A stretch of DNA of 64,000 nucleotides, from the NCBI GenBank assembly GCA_949987565.1, contig OX465101.1:21542624-21606623 (forward strand), written 5' to 3'. Under the pieces are notes generated by a model. It had not been told where the DNA came from, did not search any database, and saw nothing but the letters and a program-made list of their open reading frames with translations. The stretch is from Luidia sarsii. Lineage: Eukaryota > Echinodermata > Asteroidea > Paxillosida > Luidiidae. This document shows positions 1 to 12,298 of the stretch, in pieces (positions within the stretch are counted from its first letter, which is position 1; each line of letters opens with the position of its first letter). Position numbers and translations under genes: made by a program.

Positions 1-1610
1 ACACAGCCCAACGGTCGTCGGTCTGGCATTGGAATTCCCCCCACATTCTTTACCGTAATCTGTACGCTCGTTTGTGGCCGACCAACTCGAAGATTAGACT
101 GCCTGGAGTGGAGGCTGGAGTCTGCGGTCAGGGATTGTCAGCAGCGCACACGCACCCACACACACACGTCCGTTACGGTCCATTGACGACGCACAAAGGG
201 CCCTTTTTCGAACGGATAATCTCTTGACAAAGGCCACAACGACGTCCGAATTGTGCCAGGTTTTACTCTCTTGTACCCATAGTATACCCTTATCGATTTA
301 TTTCACAGAAATATATTGTTACGATTGTTTTAGCAAGATTTTAAAATGATGCATTGTTCAAAAACCCCCGTATGGCGGTCATCGGCGCTGAAAAACCCCC
401 CGGCGCGAAGTGGTTAAGCGACTGCGTGATGAAACTGATGGTCTCCCCCTTTTGCACAAGTTTTGGAAAGTTGGCACAGCACGCACGATATGTAAAAAAG
501 GCAAGACAGAAAGAGAATCTTTGTCCGGACTTCAATATAAAAAGTGCCCACCCAGCCACTATTTGGGGGAAAAAAATAATAAAAAAACAAACAAAGAAAC
601 ATTGAACATTTGTGACCTTGCACGGCATAATGAGGAATAACCCCCACTTTTGAGATTTTCAGATTTTCCAATGATGTGAAAGAGTATACCATTAGCTTTC
701 AAATGATATCAGAATTATTTCCGTTCAGTAAAGATTTCTGAAGTGACAGCGCGAGAAAGACGCAGAGGGCGAAGCCGTGGAACGGAAAACACTTTTCGAG
801 AAAAACAGCGTTAAAATTTGCGGTCCGAACGCGGAGCTCAGTCAGTGAGTGTAGCCCGCGTACGCGCTAAATAAAGTGTTACAGAAATCAAAACCCCTTG
901 GCAATAGCAACGATTTTTTTTCAACATTTACAGACATATTTCGGAAAAATCCTTTGGATAAAATACACACACAAAAAAGAAAATTGATTTTTAATTGAAT
1001 TGTGAAGATACTTTAACTTCAGGCGTTGTTTGCTCGAAAAGTGTTTGGGTGGGATATTCCTCATGTCGTTGTGCCAGGTCACATTTGAGTAGCCCCTAAG
1101 CAAGTCAAAATTTGTTCATGAGTTAATTGTATTTACATCTACGGAAAATGAATAATTCCTGAATAATTCATGTGTGAATCATGAATAACTGTTGATGCGC
1201 TTACCCACAGGAAAACAAAAACTTTGCCAGTCTGCCAATAAATTGATGGGTCCCATAATCTAATTGCCTTTTTTCCCTTCAGACGAATCACCTTAGAAAC
1301 TGGGTATGGGTGAGCCTTAGGCAGATATAATCAAAGTCAGCTGTTCAACAACAGCACAAGAGGGTTTTATCTCGTTTGGGAAAGGTAGCCTCAGGGGCCT
1401 CCTGGTTGCGGTGCGGGTGTCAGAGGGCAAGGTATGGCAAGGAACGACCTTGCCAACGTTAAAACGTCTATGCTGCAAAAGATCTATGCGACTAGATTTT
1501 GCTGTTTCGGTTTTTTTTTCAATATCTGCCAGGCGAGGATAACAAAATGGTTTTGTTTTATTTTGAGCGAGGATGGCTCCCTGCTTGTTAATCATTTCAA
1601 GCAGCAACTT
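1..1610. other. No gene recognised (left edge)
   Basis: I see no convincing exon here on either strand. By orientation it lies downstream of the last FUZ exon found (ending at 2501), so it is either the remainder of the last FUZ intron or FUZ 3' flank. I looked on the minus strand for the missing FUZ C-terminal exon (entering in phase 1) and could not identify it; it probably lies left of position 1. Confidence 0.5.
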
Positions 1611-2490
1611 GTTTTTCTCCCTCCACCTCTTTCTCCAGCTCCCTCTCTCACTCTCTCCGATGCTCTTTCTCCACCTCTCTCTCCCTCTCTCCACCCCCTC
1701 TCTCCACTTCTTTCTCCACCTCTCTCTTCCCTCTCTCTCCACCTCTTTCTCCACCTCACTTTCCCTCTCTCCACCCCCTCTCTCCACTTCTTTCTCCACC
1801 TCTCTCTTCCCTCTCTCCACCTCTTTCTCCACCTCACTTTCCCCTCTCTCCACCCCCTCTCTCCACTTCTTTCTCCACCTCTCTCTTCCCTCTCTCTCCC
1901 TCTCTCTCCCCTCTCTCCACCTCTCTCCCACTCTCTTCACCTCTCTCTACCTCCCTCTCCCCACCTCTCTCTCCCTCCCTCTCTCTACCCCTCTCCCTCC
2001 ACCTTTCTCTCTACCTCTCTCCCACTCTCTTCACCTCTCTCTCCACCTCTCTCTCCACCTTTATCTCCCTCCCTTTCCCCACCTCTCTCTTTCTCCCTCC
2101 CTCTATCCACCTCTCTCTCCACCTTTCTCTCTACCTCTCTCCCTCCCTCTCTCCACCTCTCTCTCCACCTCTCTATCTCCACCTTTCTCTTTCTCCCTCT
2201 CCCCACCTCTCTCTCTCCCCCTCCCTCCACCTATCTCCACCTCTCTCTCCACCATTCTCTCCCCACCTCTCTCCCTCTCTCCACCTCTCTCTCAACCTTT
2301 CTCTCTACCTCTCTCCCTCCCAGCCTCTCTCCAACTCTCTATCTCCACCTTTCTCTCCCTCCCTCCCCCACCTCTCTCTCTCCCTCCCCCTCTCCACCTC
2401 TCACTCCATCTTTCTCTCTACCTCTCTCCCTCCCTCTCTCTCTCTCCCTCTCTCTCACACCCTCTCTCTCTCTCCCTCTCGCCACCTATC
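1611..2490. repeat. Pyrimidine-rich CTCTCCACCT-type simple repeat
   Basis: About 880 bases made almost entirely of C and T, built from variants of tctctccacct and ctccctctct. It starts just past the splice donor of FUZ exon 8, so on the transcribed strand it is a long purine (GA) tract at the start of the intron. Open frames through it on both strands are low-complexity Ser/Pro/Leu or Arg/Glu strings and are not taken as genes. Confidence 0.9.
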
Positions 2491-2500
2491 TCTCATTCAC

Positions 2501-5500
2501 CTGCTCCCTGCGGACTGTGACAGGCCGGGAAAAGTGTGCCCACAGTATTCCTGTAGAACGCACTCAAGACCTGGTGACGGCGGCCGTGGGTCAGAGGTCG
2601 CCGGTCGGCAGCGCTGCCCTCCTGAACAGGCAGGCGACAGCTGGACAGACACTTATGCTGGTCTGTGTTGACCATCACAAACCTGCCAACAATGGACGGG
2701 GTGGGGAAGGGCACAAATAGACGGGTGTCATTTACAACTGGCGGTAAATCGTCACCCAGACTGGCATAGGCCAACCTGATTTCTGGTGAAAATCACTTAC
2801 GTCTGCATTCGGACATTTCCACTCTTATCTAAGAAGCAAAAACCGATTTGTGGTGAGAACAAGCCGAGAAATTCTCCTTCAGTTGAAATGCCAGACTACA
2901 CAGTCACCTTTGGGAAAATGATTTTTTGAAACATCTTGAAGGGTAAAAGGGAGGAAGAAAATGGAGCTGCCTTTCTGTCAATCACTTATAAATATAGAGG
3001 GCGTGATATTTCGTGCCTAGTAGGACTTCAAATTGTAACCCCTTGGCATTAGTTTAGATTTGTATCTTGACCACTGGTCAGTAAGCAGTTTGCAAGTTGC
3101 AACATTCTTCTATTTCACTTTAAATCACTTCAAACCCCCAAACGACAACCCCCCCTCCCCCCACCCCCCCCCCCCACCAACCCCCTGCTAACCCCATCTC
3201 ACCCTAGGATTCCCGAATCAATGGACAGGCTCCTGGGAACGTGTTGGCCAGCGAGGGCGGCCTTCTGGCAGCCCCGCAGGAGTTCGGCGTGAGGCCGCCA
3301 GGCCAGCTCCGCCAGTCCCGTCTGGGCCTCGGCCAGGCTGGGCGTGTCCAAGCACAGCGCACTCGCCACCACGCCCGGCAGCAGACTGATGCTAATCAGC
3401 CGGTGAGGAACCTACAAGAGAAACGCCAACAATAACAAAAATTGCAAAAGTTACCCGGTCAATCTTTCAAACAAGCAAAGAAAAAAAAAGGAAGAACAGT
3501 CTGGGAACTTCAACAAGCTGAAAATTGGCAAAGAAAACTTTGACTGGACTGGGACTTAACCCCGCGATTTAATTGGTTAATGGTTGCATTGCATCTGACT
3601 GGAGCCCCCACCCCGGCAAAGACTAGTTGACTATTTGTGAAGGCCTCCATCTAAACAAACAAAAAACCACCCAAACCAAACATATTTGGGGCTGAAGATG
3701 TCAACCTTCCCGTGGTGAGCCCTGGTGACTGATCTGCCGGGAGAACGACAACCAACAGAGACAGCAGCAACAGCAGCAGTCTCATACATATGCACACAGG
3801 ATAGGAAGACACGCGTTGATGTGTGAAGATCAATTAAATGGGAGGGAGTGGACGAAAGAGGGGCACTCACCTTGGGGCTGGCCCGGGGCAAGTAGATGGG
3901 GATGTCGCTGGAGGTGCCGGTGGGCAGCGTCCGGACAAAGCCGGCCAGAAGCATCATCTCCTGCCCCGTCAGGCCCCACCACTTGTCCGTGGCCGCCACC
4001 AGCCGCCCGGAGCAGTGCAGGCAGCCGAAGGTGCTCTCGGCGCTGTTGACAAAGACCTCCAGCGGTTCCTGAATTTTTTGGGGGTTGGGGAAGGCCACCA
4101 GGAGGGGCCCGTGGCAAGGGGGGGAGGTGTGTTGCAAAAGGCGTCATCCGTATGAGTTGAAGAGAAACTCCACAAAAAAGGAATTGGTGGTGTTAATTGG
4201 AGTGGGGGGGGGGGCGGGGGGGGGCGGGTCAGATTCTAAGTCAGCCCAGCCCAGCCCAGTCAGCCCAGTCAGCCCAGCACAGCCCAGCCCAGTCCAGCCC
4301 AGCCCAGGCCAGCCAGCCCAGCCCGACCAGCCCAGTCCAGTCCAGCCCAGCCCAGTCCAGCCCAGCCCAACCCAGTCCAGCCCAGCCCAGTCCAGCCCAG
4401 CCCAGCTCAGTGCATCCCAGTCCAGCCCAGTCCAGCCCAGCCAAGTCCAGTCCAGTCCAGCCCAGCCCAGCCAAGTCCAGCCCAGCCCAGTCCAGCCAAG
4501 TCCAGTCCAGCCCAGTCCAGCCCAGTCCAGCCCAGCCCAACCCAGCCCAGCCCAACCCAGCCCAGTTCAGCCCAGTCCAGCCCAGTCCAGTCCAGTCCAG
4601 TCCAGTCCAGCCCAGCCCAGCCCAGTCCAGTCCAGTCCAGCCAAGTCCAGTCCAGCCCAGTCCAGTCCAGCCCAGCCCAGCCCAGTCCAGCCAAGTCCAG
4701 CCCAGTCCAGTCCAGTCCAGCCCAGCCCAGCCCAGCCCAGCCCAGCCCAGCCCAGTCCACTCCAGTTCAAGAAGTCGTGAAATGAGCTGAATGCTTATTA
4801 CTATATTAAGCCAAAGCAGAGAAATTACATTAGAAGACCTCACGATGGTACGATAGAGAGACACCTCCTTAGGATTGTGCATAATTTCTTTTCCCAGGAC
4901 TGAGGTTTTGAATGCTTTGATGCGTTACCTGTTGGGCCCTATTCTCCTTGGGGAAAATACCTCATCTTCATTGGCAGGAGTGACCTAATCAACATGGAGA
5001 TGTCCCCCCATGTCCCCATGCCAGCATGAGTAAAAGAAATCTTTTCAAAAGGCCATACAATCACCAACCTGGAGGGCTGCACTCTCCGGGCAAGACAGGA
5101 TGTCCACCGATTCACACAGGCTGCCAAAGAACTCTGAGTTGACTAGGATGAAGTCTATAACTCCAAAGCACACCTTCAGTGGGGTGTTTCAACAGAGGCA
5201 CGTATGAAAGAAGAGAGGCAGACAAAAGATAACAGTCACTGTTAAAACAAAAACCTATAAAAAAATAACAATAATAATTTCCTCCTCATTTTCAGAACTA
5301 ATTACGAATTCAGAAATCCATCGCCGCTGAAAACGATCAAGCAGTGTCTTTAGGTTGGGTGTTTAACCGCATCAGGAGATGGGAGCCACAGGCACAACCC
5401 CTGCTTGACAGTCTATACCGGAATGGGTGGCCCTAACATAACAAATTGGCCTAACGCCCTTGGGTCAGCTGGCCAGGTGTAAATCTCGAACCCATCTAAA

Positions 5501-7980
5501 GGCGATTCAGATGTGCCACTGGCTGACACCTACCTTCAAGTCTCTCCTCAGCCGTTCGATGTTCTTGATGTTCTCCAAGGAATCCAGCCCGACGAACATC
5601 ACCTGGAATTGGATTGATCACATTCAGGCAAGCATCGATGCAAGAAAGGGTTCTCAAGAGAGGGGGCGAGAGTGAGACAGAGTGAGGGAAAGGGAGATAG
5701 AGATGTACAGAGAGAGGGAGGGGAGGGGGAGAGGAAGATGGAGAGGGAATGGAAGATGGAGAGGGAAATAGAGAGGAAGAAAGAGAGAGAGGGAGAAAGA
5801 GAGAGAGGGAGAGATAAAACAATGAGATAAAAAAAAAATGGTTAAAGAATGGTTGCCTGCATTGCTGCATCATGTGCACACAGAAGTGAGAGTCATCATT
5901 ATAATGTAGTTATTTTCATTTTCCAAACCCTAAACCCTAAAGATGGTCGGCAGCAAAGCGTAGGCAATGCATGAACCAGCTGCCATGGTTGTGTTGAGTT
6001 GGCCTTGACGTGGCTTAACGTTTGACTTCGGCAGCAAATCGCTACATGCAACCCCCGAGTGACCCTTAAAATGACCCCTGAGCGACCCCCGAGGTGACCC
6101 TCGGGAGGACCCCTGAGTGAACCGGTCAGCCAACCCACCATGGCGTGGAAAATGTGGTTCAGGAGCGTATTCAGGTGGACGTCACTGCAGCCATCATCCG
6201 ACGTTATCAGCACCAGGGACACACTGTGGGGAAAAGGGAAAAGAACTGATTGCCTCTCAGACCGCTACTGGTTTTGTACACAGGGGCACGAGAAAATCAA
6301 TGGCCTTTTTCACACTGCACAACTATTTCCCAGGAATTCTGTTTCCCGGGAATTTGCCTGAACTGAAGAACTGAGTGGGAACTTTTGAAAAATTGTGAAC
6401 AATTTTGAAAAAAAAAATGGCAAAGAAAACTTTGACTGGACTGGGACTTGAACCAGAGACCTCTGGTTTTGTGCACCAGCGCATCTGAGCTACATGTATC
6501 CAACCCTTAATATGGTGGCCTTCCCAAATAGTCAACATATCTTTGCCGGGGTAGGGGATGCCACTCAGACACATTTAACCAAATAACTGCTGTATATCTT
6601 CAAGGATCACACCCCCCGCCTTCATTCGGATGCAAACAACCAATTGTTGTAAACCTGGCTACGGCAGCTCGGGGATCGCATACTAAGTGTTAGAGAGCCC
6701 CTGGACAAGCTGCAGCCGTAGCCACTCCATCCACAGCTGGCCTAACCTGTCGTGGAAGACCTTCCAGACAACTTTCGCTTCCTCCGTTGTGGTGCTCTGC
6801 AGTCCGACGCCGTGATTCTGAGCAAACATCTGCACGCCGTACAACATGCCCTGCTCTGCGAAGGCCAGCTGCAGATTTACACCAGCGCACACACACGCGT
6901 GCACACACACAAAAAGAAGCCCGTCCAAGATGACTCAATTAATTTAGTGTTAATTTATTTTCATTTAGCCAGTTTTTGTTATTTGTGCATGCTGTGAAGT
7001 GTATATCCCGTAAAATAAAATGAATAAATAGATAAATAAAATAAATAAATTCAGGGCCGATTTCCGAGCGGTGGTTCCCCGCACAGTTCACACTCGCTTG
7101 GCTGCGGTGTAGGTGCACGGCTCAGGTAACAGTCGTCGATCTGAAGAAACTGCGACCACTGGGTCAGGTCGGAGGGTCGGAGGTCGTGCACATCATATCA
7201 TGGAGGAAGGAATCTTCCTCCATGTTCATAGTACCATACTAGGACTCGAATAGATGTTATTGGTTACTGGTGCACAATGTGTGTGGACTGTTATTGCGAA
7301 ACAGCAAATAGCCGTCGTGCGGGATACACGTCACAAGACTAAATGCTGATTGGCCGAGGTGCCAGGTTCAGATTCTGAACCTGGCGGAGACGTTGACAGG
7401 ACATTTTCAGACAGTATTTGGTTGAGTTTCTGCCTGTTTTTCGGAAAAATATTTTACCCACGATGTTTTAGTTATCTGATCACATTTAGTACACATTTGG
7501 GATCAAATCCATGTCCTTAGATTGTGTGTGGCGATTTTTAAAAGGGTGGAAAAAGGGGGCGATCAGGACAGTAGAGTTTCAAAAATGGTGAAAACACAAA
7601 CTTCGATCGATTTTTGTACATAGTGGTCCGTAAGTCTCAGGTCTCCGACCTTCGGGAGGATGAGGGTTACGGTTACCGCAACTAAGTCCGAGTAACTTGG
7701 ACTCGATAAGTCACCCTTTTTTTATCGAAATTTGAAATTTGGAGGGTCGGGTGACTGTCACCTTCAAATTTCAAATTTCGATAAAAAAGGGTGACTTGTC
7801 GGGTCCAAGTTACTCGGACTAAACTAATCTATGGAGTATGGTGTAACAGTGTAAGTTAGTAACGACTAACGTTAGTCCACTTACAGCCTTTGACTGTCCT
7901 TTTGATCTTGTGAAAAGTGGGAGTCCGCCATCATTGGTGAGACAAACCAAGTATAGTGCGGTGTTTTCATCCATAATCAT
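2501..7980 (-). CDS. Fuzzy planar cell polarity protein (FUZ), eight exons, C-terminus missing
   Basis: FUZ is a subunit of the CPLANE complex (with Inturned and WDPCP) that acts at the ciliary base in ciliogenesis and planar polarity; it is built of longin-like domains (family knowledge). Exons: 7885-7980 (ATG at 7980), 6747-6868, 6139-6223, 5534-5602, 5069-5173, 3871-4068, 3203-3411, 2501-2682. All have AG/GT borders and compatible phases, giving 355 codons plus one base. Recognisable blocks, compared with vertebrate FUZ from memory: [82 protein letters not shown]. Human FUZ is about 418 residues, so roughly 60 C-terminal residues are absent; the last exon ends in phase 1 at a GTGAAT donor. 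The start is the first ATG in frame (MIMDENTAL). The introns carry two SINE copies and several simple repeats. Confidence 0.9.
3139..3195. repeat. C-rich tract
   Basis: Runs of C broken by single A or T just past the donor of FUZ exon 7, so the transcribed strand has G-runs at the start of this intron. G-runs near a 5' splice site can act as splicing enhancers in animals; that role here is inference. Confidence 0.7.
3525..3660 (-). mobile_element. tRNA-derived SINE, degraded copy 1
   Basis: Read on the minus strand it ends in the block agttttctttgcc, preceded by a weak B box (ggttaagtccc). The A-box half has decayed. It lies inside the FUZ intron between exons 6 and 7. It is recognised by likeness to the better copies at 6385, 53105 and 63740. 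Confidence 0.65.
4236..4772. repeat. 5-bp tandem repeat, cccag/tccag
   Basis: About 107 nearly perfect units of CCCAG or TCCAG (occasionally CCAAG) inside the FUZ intron between exons 5 and 6. The only common variation is C/T at the first base. Open frames of about 200 residues on both strands (PVQPS on plus, GLDWT on minus) are by-products of a stop-free repeat. It is preceded by a G-rich stretch at about 4203-4229. Confidence 0.95.
5640..5818. repeat. GA-rich simple repeat
   Basis: Purine-only tract with units such as gagaggga and agagagag. It lies in the FUZ intron between exons 3 and 4; on the transcribed strand it is a CT tract ending about 40 bases before the acceptor at 5603, so it extends the polypyrimidine tract of that splice site. 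Confidence 0.85.
6385..6565 (-). mobile_element. tRNA-derived SINE, copy 2
   Basis: On the minus strand: an A-box-like stretch (tagctcagatgcgctggtgc), a B box (ggttcaagtccc), then the shared tail gtcaaagttttctttgcc and an A/T-rich end. This order is that of a pol III tRNA-derived SINE. It is the best preserved head in the window, inside the FUZ intron between exons 2 and 3. Confidence 0.8.
7685..7820. repeat. Long near-perfect palindrome
   Basis: Two arms of about 60 bases, beginning agtccgagtaacttgga and ending in its complement tccaagttactcggact, separated by about a dozen bases (around cgggtgactgtc). Only a few mismatches are visible. It lies in FUZ intron 1, about 65 bases past the exon 1 donor. 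It may be a small foldback transposon; no flanking direct repeat was recognised. Confidence 0.85.
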
Positions 7981-9181
7981 GATGTCATAGATCGTACAGA
8001 TCTAATGAAGATCACCCAGTAATCAGTATTAAAACCACATTGTTTACAGTTGTCTAGATCTAGGCAGGTACATTGTCATCGTCATATGCTGCAGATATAT
8101 AGCGCCCTCAGCGTCCCACCGTGCATTTACATGTATTGTACATGTACATGTATCGTGGGAACCCCCGTTTTCGACGCTACACGTTTTCGACGCTTAGCCT
8201 TCTAACTCACATCGCACTTTGAAAACAACTCCGTATAACGATCTCAGACTTCGTATCTTACAGTTGGTTTCCTGCTCTTGTCCGTCACCGAAAATGTGGA
8301 AATTTAAGGCTTTTCCAGTAGGCCAAACTCGTGTTATTCAAAAAGTTGCTCTTTTGGGGTCTATTTTCCTAGGTACAAAATTGGCAGTTGCTTCGAAGCT
8401 TCAGTTTTCTTTATTGTTTGTCTTTAAAAAAATCTGATTGTACCATAACAAACCCCAACATCCGTAGAAAAAAAATATATCACGCAACTTGAGGCAGTCC
8501 GTTCAGGGTAAAAATTATGGAGCCACCTATAGGGCGTCTCGCTTATATATATATATAATTTTTTTTTATTATTATTTAAAGACAAAAAGTAACATGGCCC
8601 ACTAGGCTTTTAAAAAAAATGAAAAAAATAAAAGGGCAGCTAGAGAAAGTACCAAGAAGGAGGAAATGTCTCTCTGGAGTGACATTGGGAAAGGTCATAA
8701 CTGAAGAAGCAGCGAGAAAGAGGATTGTGGAGTTTTTTTTAAACGTCACAAAAGAAGACATCAACCAGACCAATACGTTTTAAGCATAAATTATGAATGA
8801 TTTGAGGAAAGTGTTAGAAGCAGTGTCGAAAAAAAAAACCAAAGATGAACACAAAAAAACAAACAGGGAAGAATTTTACAGTGCCACACAGCATTTTGAG
8901 TTATTTTAAGAATTTATTTTGCGTTTGGCTGTACTAGGACACCTTACTAAACCCCTACTGACGAAAATAGGTGACGGTGCTTACTGCGCGGTGCGCCGCG
9001 GACGTCAACAAAACCGGGTAATCTTACGGAAGTGACAGGATTGATCAACCTTCTCTATGATTATTCTAATAGTCTGTGGTGTGGAGAAAGTGACTGGGAC
9101 CTCTTTTAGTGTGAAACTTTCGTCCACATTGTTCAGTTTGAAGAAAAATCCTTATATCGTCGAAAACCGGTTATTGGAGGA

Positions 9182-9290
9182 TACATGTACATGTACATGT
9201 ACATGACTGTACATGTACATGAGTGTACATATACATGAGTGTACATGTACATGAGTGTACATGTACATGACTGTACATGTACTATATATA
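9182..9290. repeat. tacatg/tgtacatgag microsatellite
   Basis: Short palindromic words (acatgtacatgt, and tgtacatgagtg repeated) in tandem. Shorter runs of the same word occur at about 8130-8160 and at 40178. Confidence 0.85.
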
Positions 9291-10173
9291 CATGTGCATT
9301 TGTATCGAGGATAAATGTACAGTAGTACAGTAGATGTAAGTTATACCTCCTTGGTTGTAATTGGAGGTTGTACGTGTTTCGTTTGTCGTGCTGTCGATCC
9401 GTACACGTATTCGAATATCCAACTTCAGGAATAAGAAACTAATATCACATCGCTAAAAGTCCCACACTTCTGTTGTACTAGGGGCTCCGTTCTAATGCAC
9501 CAATGACAGTAATGTAACTTTATTAAAAAAGTACAAATAATGTACAATTGTTCTGAATAATGTACGCCTAGTCCCACTATGAACAGAAAAAAACATTAAA
9601 ATGTGGGCCTATAGCTAGGCTTCTGCATAAGGAATAGATTGGGAGTGTTCCAGTGACCAACCATATTGTATTGGAATTGGCCCCGATAAACCTTTCGCCT
9701 CGGCCGCGTTTGCAGTAAAAACCACACGCTGCCAAGATTTGTAGACAAGGGACAAAGTTTTGAAAGCCCTCTTATTAAGGAGTTAGCTCAACACCTATAG
9801 TACACCTAAGGTTTGACTTCATAAAATGGAAGTTTATACCTTAAACAGCTTTGCTAGGTATGTGGCTTCAAATTGTGGTATCACAATTATTATGGTTATG
9901 CCGTCATGGACTCTTCTGGCAGTGAAATCAAGGGGCTCCGGCTCTGACGTCATCCTATTTATACCAAGCGTAAAAGCAGGGTCAAAAGGTCATGAAGAAG
10001 AGGGGGGGGGGCTGGCACTATCCGGGAAGATTTTCGAATGCCTGTGATTCGCATCTGTGAGAATGGAATTCATCGAGGATTTGCCCTACTCTTGTAACTA
10101 GTTTAGTTGTCATCGTTTGCTCAGTGCTTTACTCGATCACCTCTGAAAAAATATAAATTAAATATCAAAAATT

Positions 10174-10404
10174 AGGCGGGCCTGACGTTTCGATCCCGTA
10201 GCAGGAACTTTCTCAAAGGCAGAAAGTATCCAATCTTTGAGAAAGGTCCTGCTATTATAGGATCGACACGTCAGGCCCTCTTTTTTATGATATTATTCGC
10301 ATTCTCATTGTAGTCAGTAAGCAGTTTGCAGCATTTTTGCATAATTACTGTAAACAAATAATATGTAATATACAATGTTGCAGACTGCTTACTGACTAAA
10401 TAAT
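10174..10404. mobile_element. Penelope-derived inverted pair, copy 1
   Basis: Left half begins gggcctgacgtttcgatc and right half ends gatcgacacgtcaggccc, with tctcaaaggcaga facing its complement in the middle. It is followed at 10312-10404 by a second inverted pair, gtcagtaagcagtttgcagc and its complement gcagactgcttactgac. The same words occur at the outer ends of the Penelope-like insertion at 11916-13648. Confidence 0.75.
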
Positions 10405-10713
10405 GTAGTTTTGTTCGTTGTGATGACGCAACAATGCTAGGGGGAGCTCCCCCGGTTTCCTGGTCCCATGACCGGGCGTGGCAGTGCAGGAATTCAGCGG
10501 TGCGTGGATATTCCATTGCAAGCTCACTGGAGCGTTACTTCGCATATAACCTCCTGCACGGTCCTAGACCAAAACAGTTCAGGCCGTTCACTTGCTTCGT
10601 TGGTTACACGCCAGTGATTCATAGCGTTAACTTCCGAGATTTTTTATTTTTTTTATTTTTTTTGGTTTGTTTGTTTGCCGTTTTCTTGTATTTAATTCTT
10701 CTCCCCCTCAGGC

Positions 10714-10986
10714 TTGCCAGTTGTTGGCGCATGTTACGCCTGCAAGATGCCTGGCCACTGGGCAAGAGAGTGCCCCTACTCCGCCGGGTCCCTCGGCTCC
10801 TCCAGAGTCAAGCCAACTGCACAGGCTTCCCCAGCCTTGGCCTACAACAGTGTCCACTCAAGAGGACTCCTGTGGCAGGTTCCTGTTGCCCAAAGAGCCC
10901 TTCCATCCCTCATGCCAACAATTGCATCAGCTGCAAACAACCGAGCAGCAGGACACAATTCCACGGCAACCGACACCACCTCTTAG
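10714..10986 (+). pseudogene. DIRS gag remnant with CCHC zinc knuckle
   Basis: The frame holds a C-x2-C-x4-H-x4-C knuckle (CYACKMPGHWAREC) followed by Ser/Ala/Thr-rich sequence. Only the C-terminal part of gag is present; the region just before it (T-rich, ending tccccctcag) does not continue the protein. The following RT is in a different frame, so gag and pol overlap or are frame-shifted. Confidence 0.75.
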
Positions 10987-11845
10987 GCTCTCCCACCTTG
11001 AAGACAAATTTAAAGATGTCTTGGAGGTACGTTGCAATTACGAGCTTAGTGAATTAAATGAATTGAAAACGGACAATTTCAACGTTAAAGGGAGATTGAG
11101 AGAACATGTGGAATTTTGGAGAGATATTGGTGCTTCGAAGATGGTGTTATCGGTCATAACACATGGTTATGAAATTCATTTCATTTCATTGCCCCCTCCA
11201 CTGAGGCTCCGCAATAACAGTTCTGCCTTGAAAGAACATTCCTTCGTGACAGAATCGATTCTAGAATTATTACGGTCTGGTAGAATAACGGAAAAACTAC
11301 AGCCACCGTATATAGTCAGTCCATTTTTAGTAGCTTCACAAACCTCAAACAAAAAGAGGCTGATTCTTGATCTCAGCAAGTTCGTGCGTAAGGTGCACTT
11401 TAAGTTAGATGATTGGAAGATTGGGCTCCAATTTCTATCGAAGAACTCTCGTATTGTATCTTTTGACCTAAAATCTGGTTACCACCACATTGAAATTGCC
11501 TTAGAATATCAGCGATATCTTGGTTTTTCCTGGGAGATTGGAGGAATAACCCGATTTTTTTAATTCAATGTCCTGCCTTTCGGCCGAACATCAGCACCGT
11601 ATTTGTTTACCAAGATTATGAAGCCCCTTGTAACTCACTGGAAAACTGGGTTTTGTGTCATTCCCAATAACACACAAAATAATGAAGAACTTAATCTTGA
11701 AATAGCAAAGACTGAATCCAGACACATAAAAGTTGACCTGTTAAGAGACGGTTTTATTTATAATATTCAGAACAGTAATTGGAATCACTCTTTATGTAAA
11801 GAATGGTTAGGCATGCAGTGGGATACAAAAGCTGGCACCTTATAA
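10980..11845 (+). pseudogene. DIRS-type reverse transcriptase, broken
   Basis: The frame to 11563 has RT-like blocks: PPYIVSPFLVASQ, KKRLILDLSKF and VSFDLKSGYHHIEI. It stops at TAA (11561) just after GFSWEIGGITRFF; in the same frame it continues FNVLPFGRTSAPYLFTK, the usual next RT block, so the stop is a point mutation. The catalytic YADD-like region is not seen and the part after 11640 looks shortened. KEWLGMQWDTKAGTL near 11800-11842 is again in family style, followed by another stop. Confidence 0.8.
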
Positions 11846-12298
11846 GTATTACTGAGACGAGTAGACAAAATCATCCAATTAATATTTGTGATCCAGCAAT
11901 CTAAAATGATTACTGGGGTGATATACAAAAATGTTGCAAACTGCTTACTGACTAAAATTACCAAAATGTAAATCTAAAATTTAGTGGGCCTGACGTTTCG
12001 ATCCTAGCAGGACCTTTCTCAAAGGCAGAGTGACAAGGACAAAACAGATACATGTACACGAAGGAAGGGGGGAGAGTGAATAGGACACGGATGAGAAACA
12101 AAGGACAAAGAGTGAAGCTGGTAGGGAGAGATCAAAGGGAAGGGCAGGGGTTAGGGTAGGGATTAATGAGAGGAGGGGGAAAGATCAAAGAGAAGGGCAA
12201 GGAGTGGGGTAGGGATTAGTGACAATAGGGGGAAAGATCAAAGAGAGAAGTGTGAAGGACTGAACACAAAAGAAGGATTATCAGAAAGCTGCATGGTG

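Larger units (their letters stand above)
7981..10433. other. FUZ upstream region and non-coding DNA
   Basis: Upstream of the FUZ start codon. It should hold the FUZ promoter, but no TATA box or other core element can be placed with confidence. It contains the tacatg microsatellite (9182-9290) and a Penelope-type hairpin pair (10174-10404). Scattered open frames of 60-75 residues show no family resemblance. Confidence 0.5.

Noticed and set aside
1434..2720. 428-residue Ser/Pro/Leu-rich frame
   Set aside because: Translation of the CT tract. It runs antisense through real FUZ exon 8.
4085..4882. Proline/glutamine-rich frame on plus and tryptophan-rich frame on minus
   Set aside because: Both come from the 5-bp CCAGC/CCAGT array in a FUZ intron.
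5926..5941. Telomere-like aaccctaaaccctaaa
   Set aside because: Only two units, of the plant-type word, within a FUZ intron; chance.
6440..6520. Possible tRNA gene (A and B boxes on minus)
   Set aside because: No complete cloverleaf, the same sequence recurs with a fixed tail in several places, so it is a SINE head.
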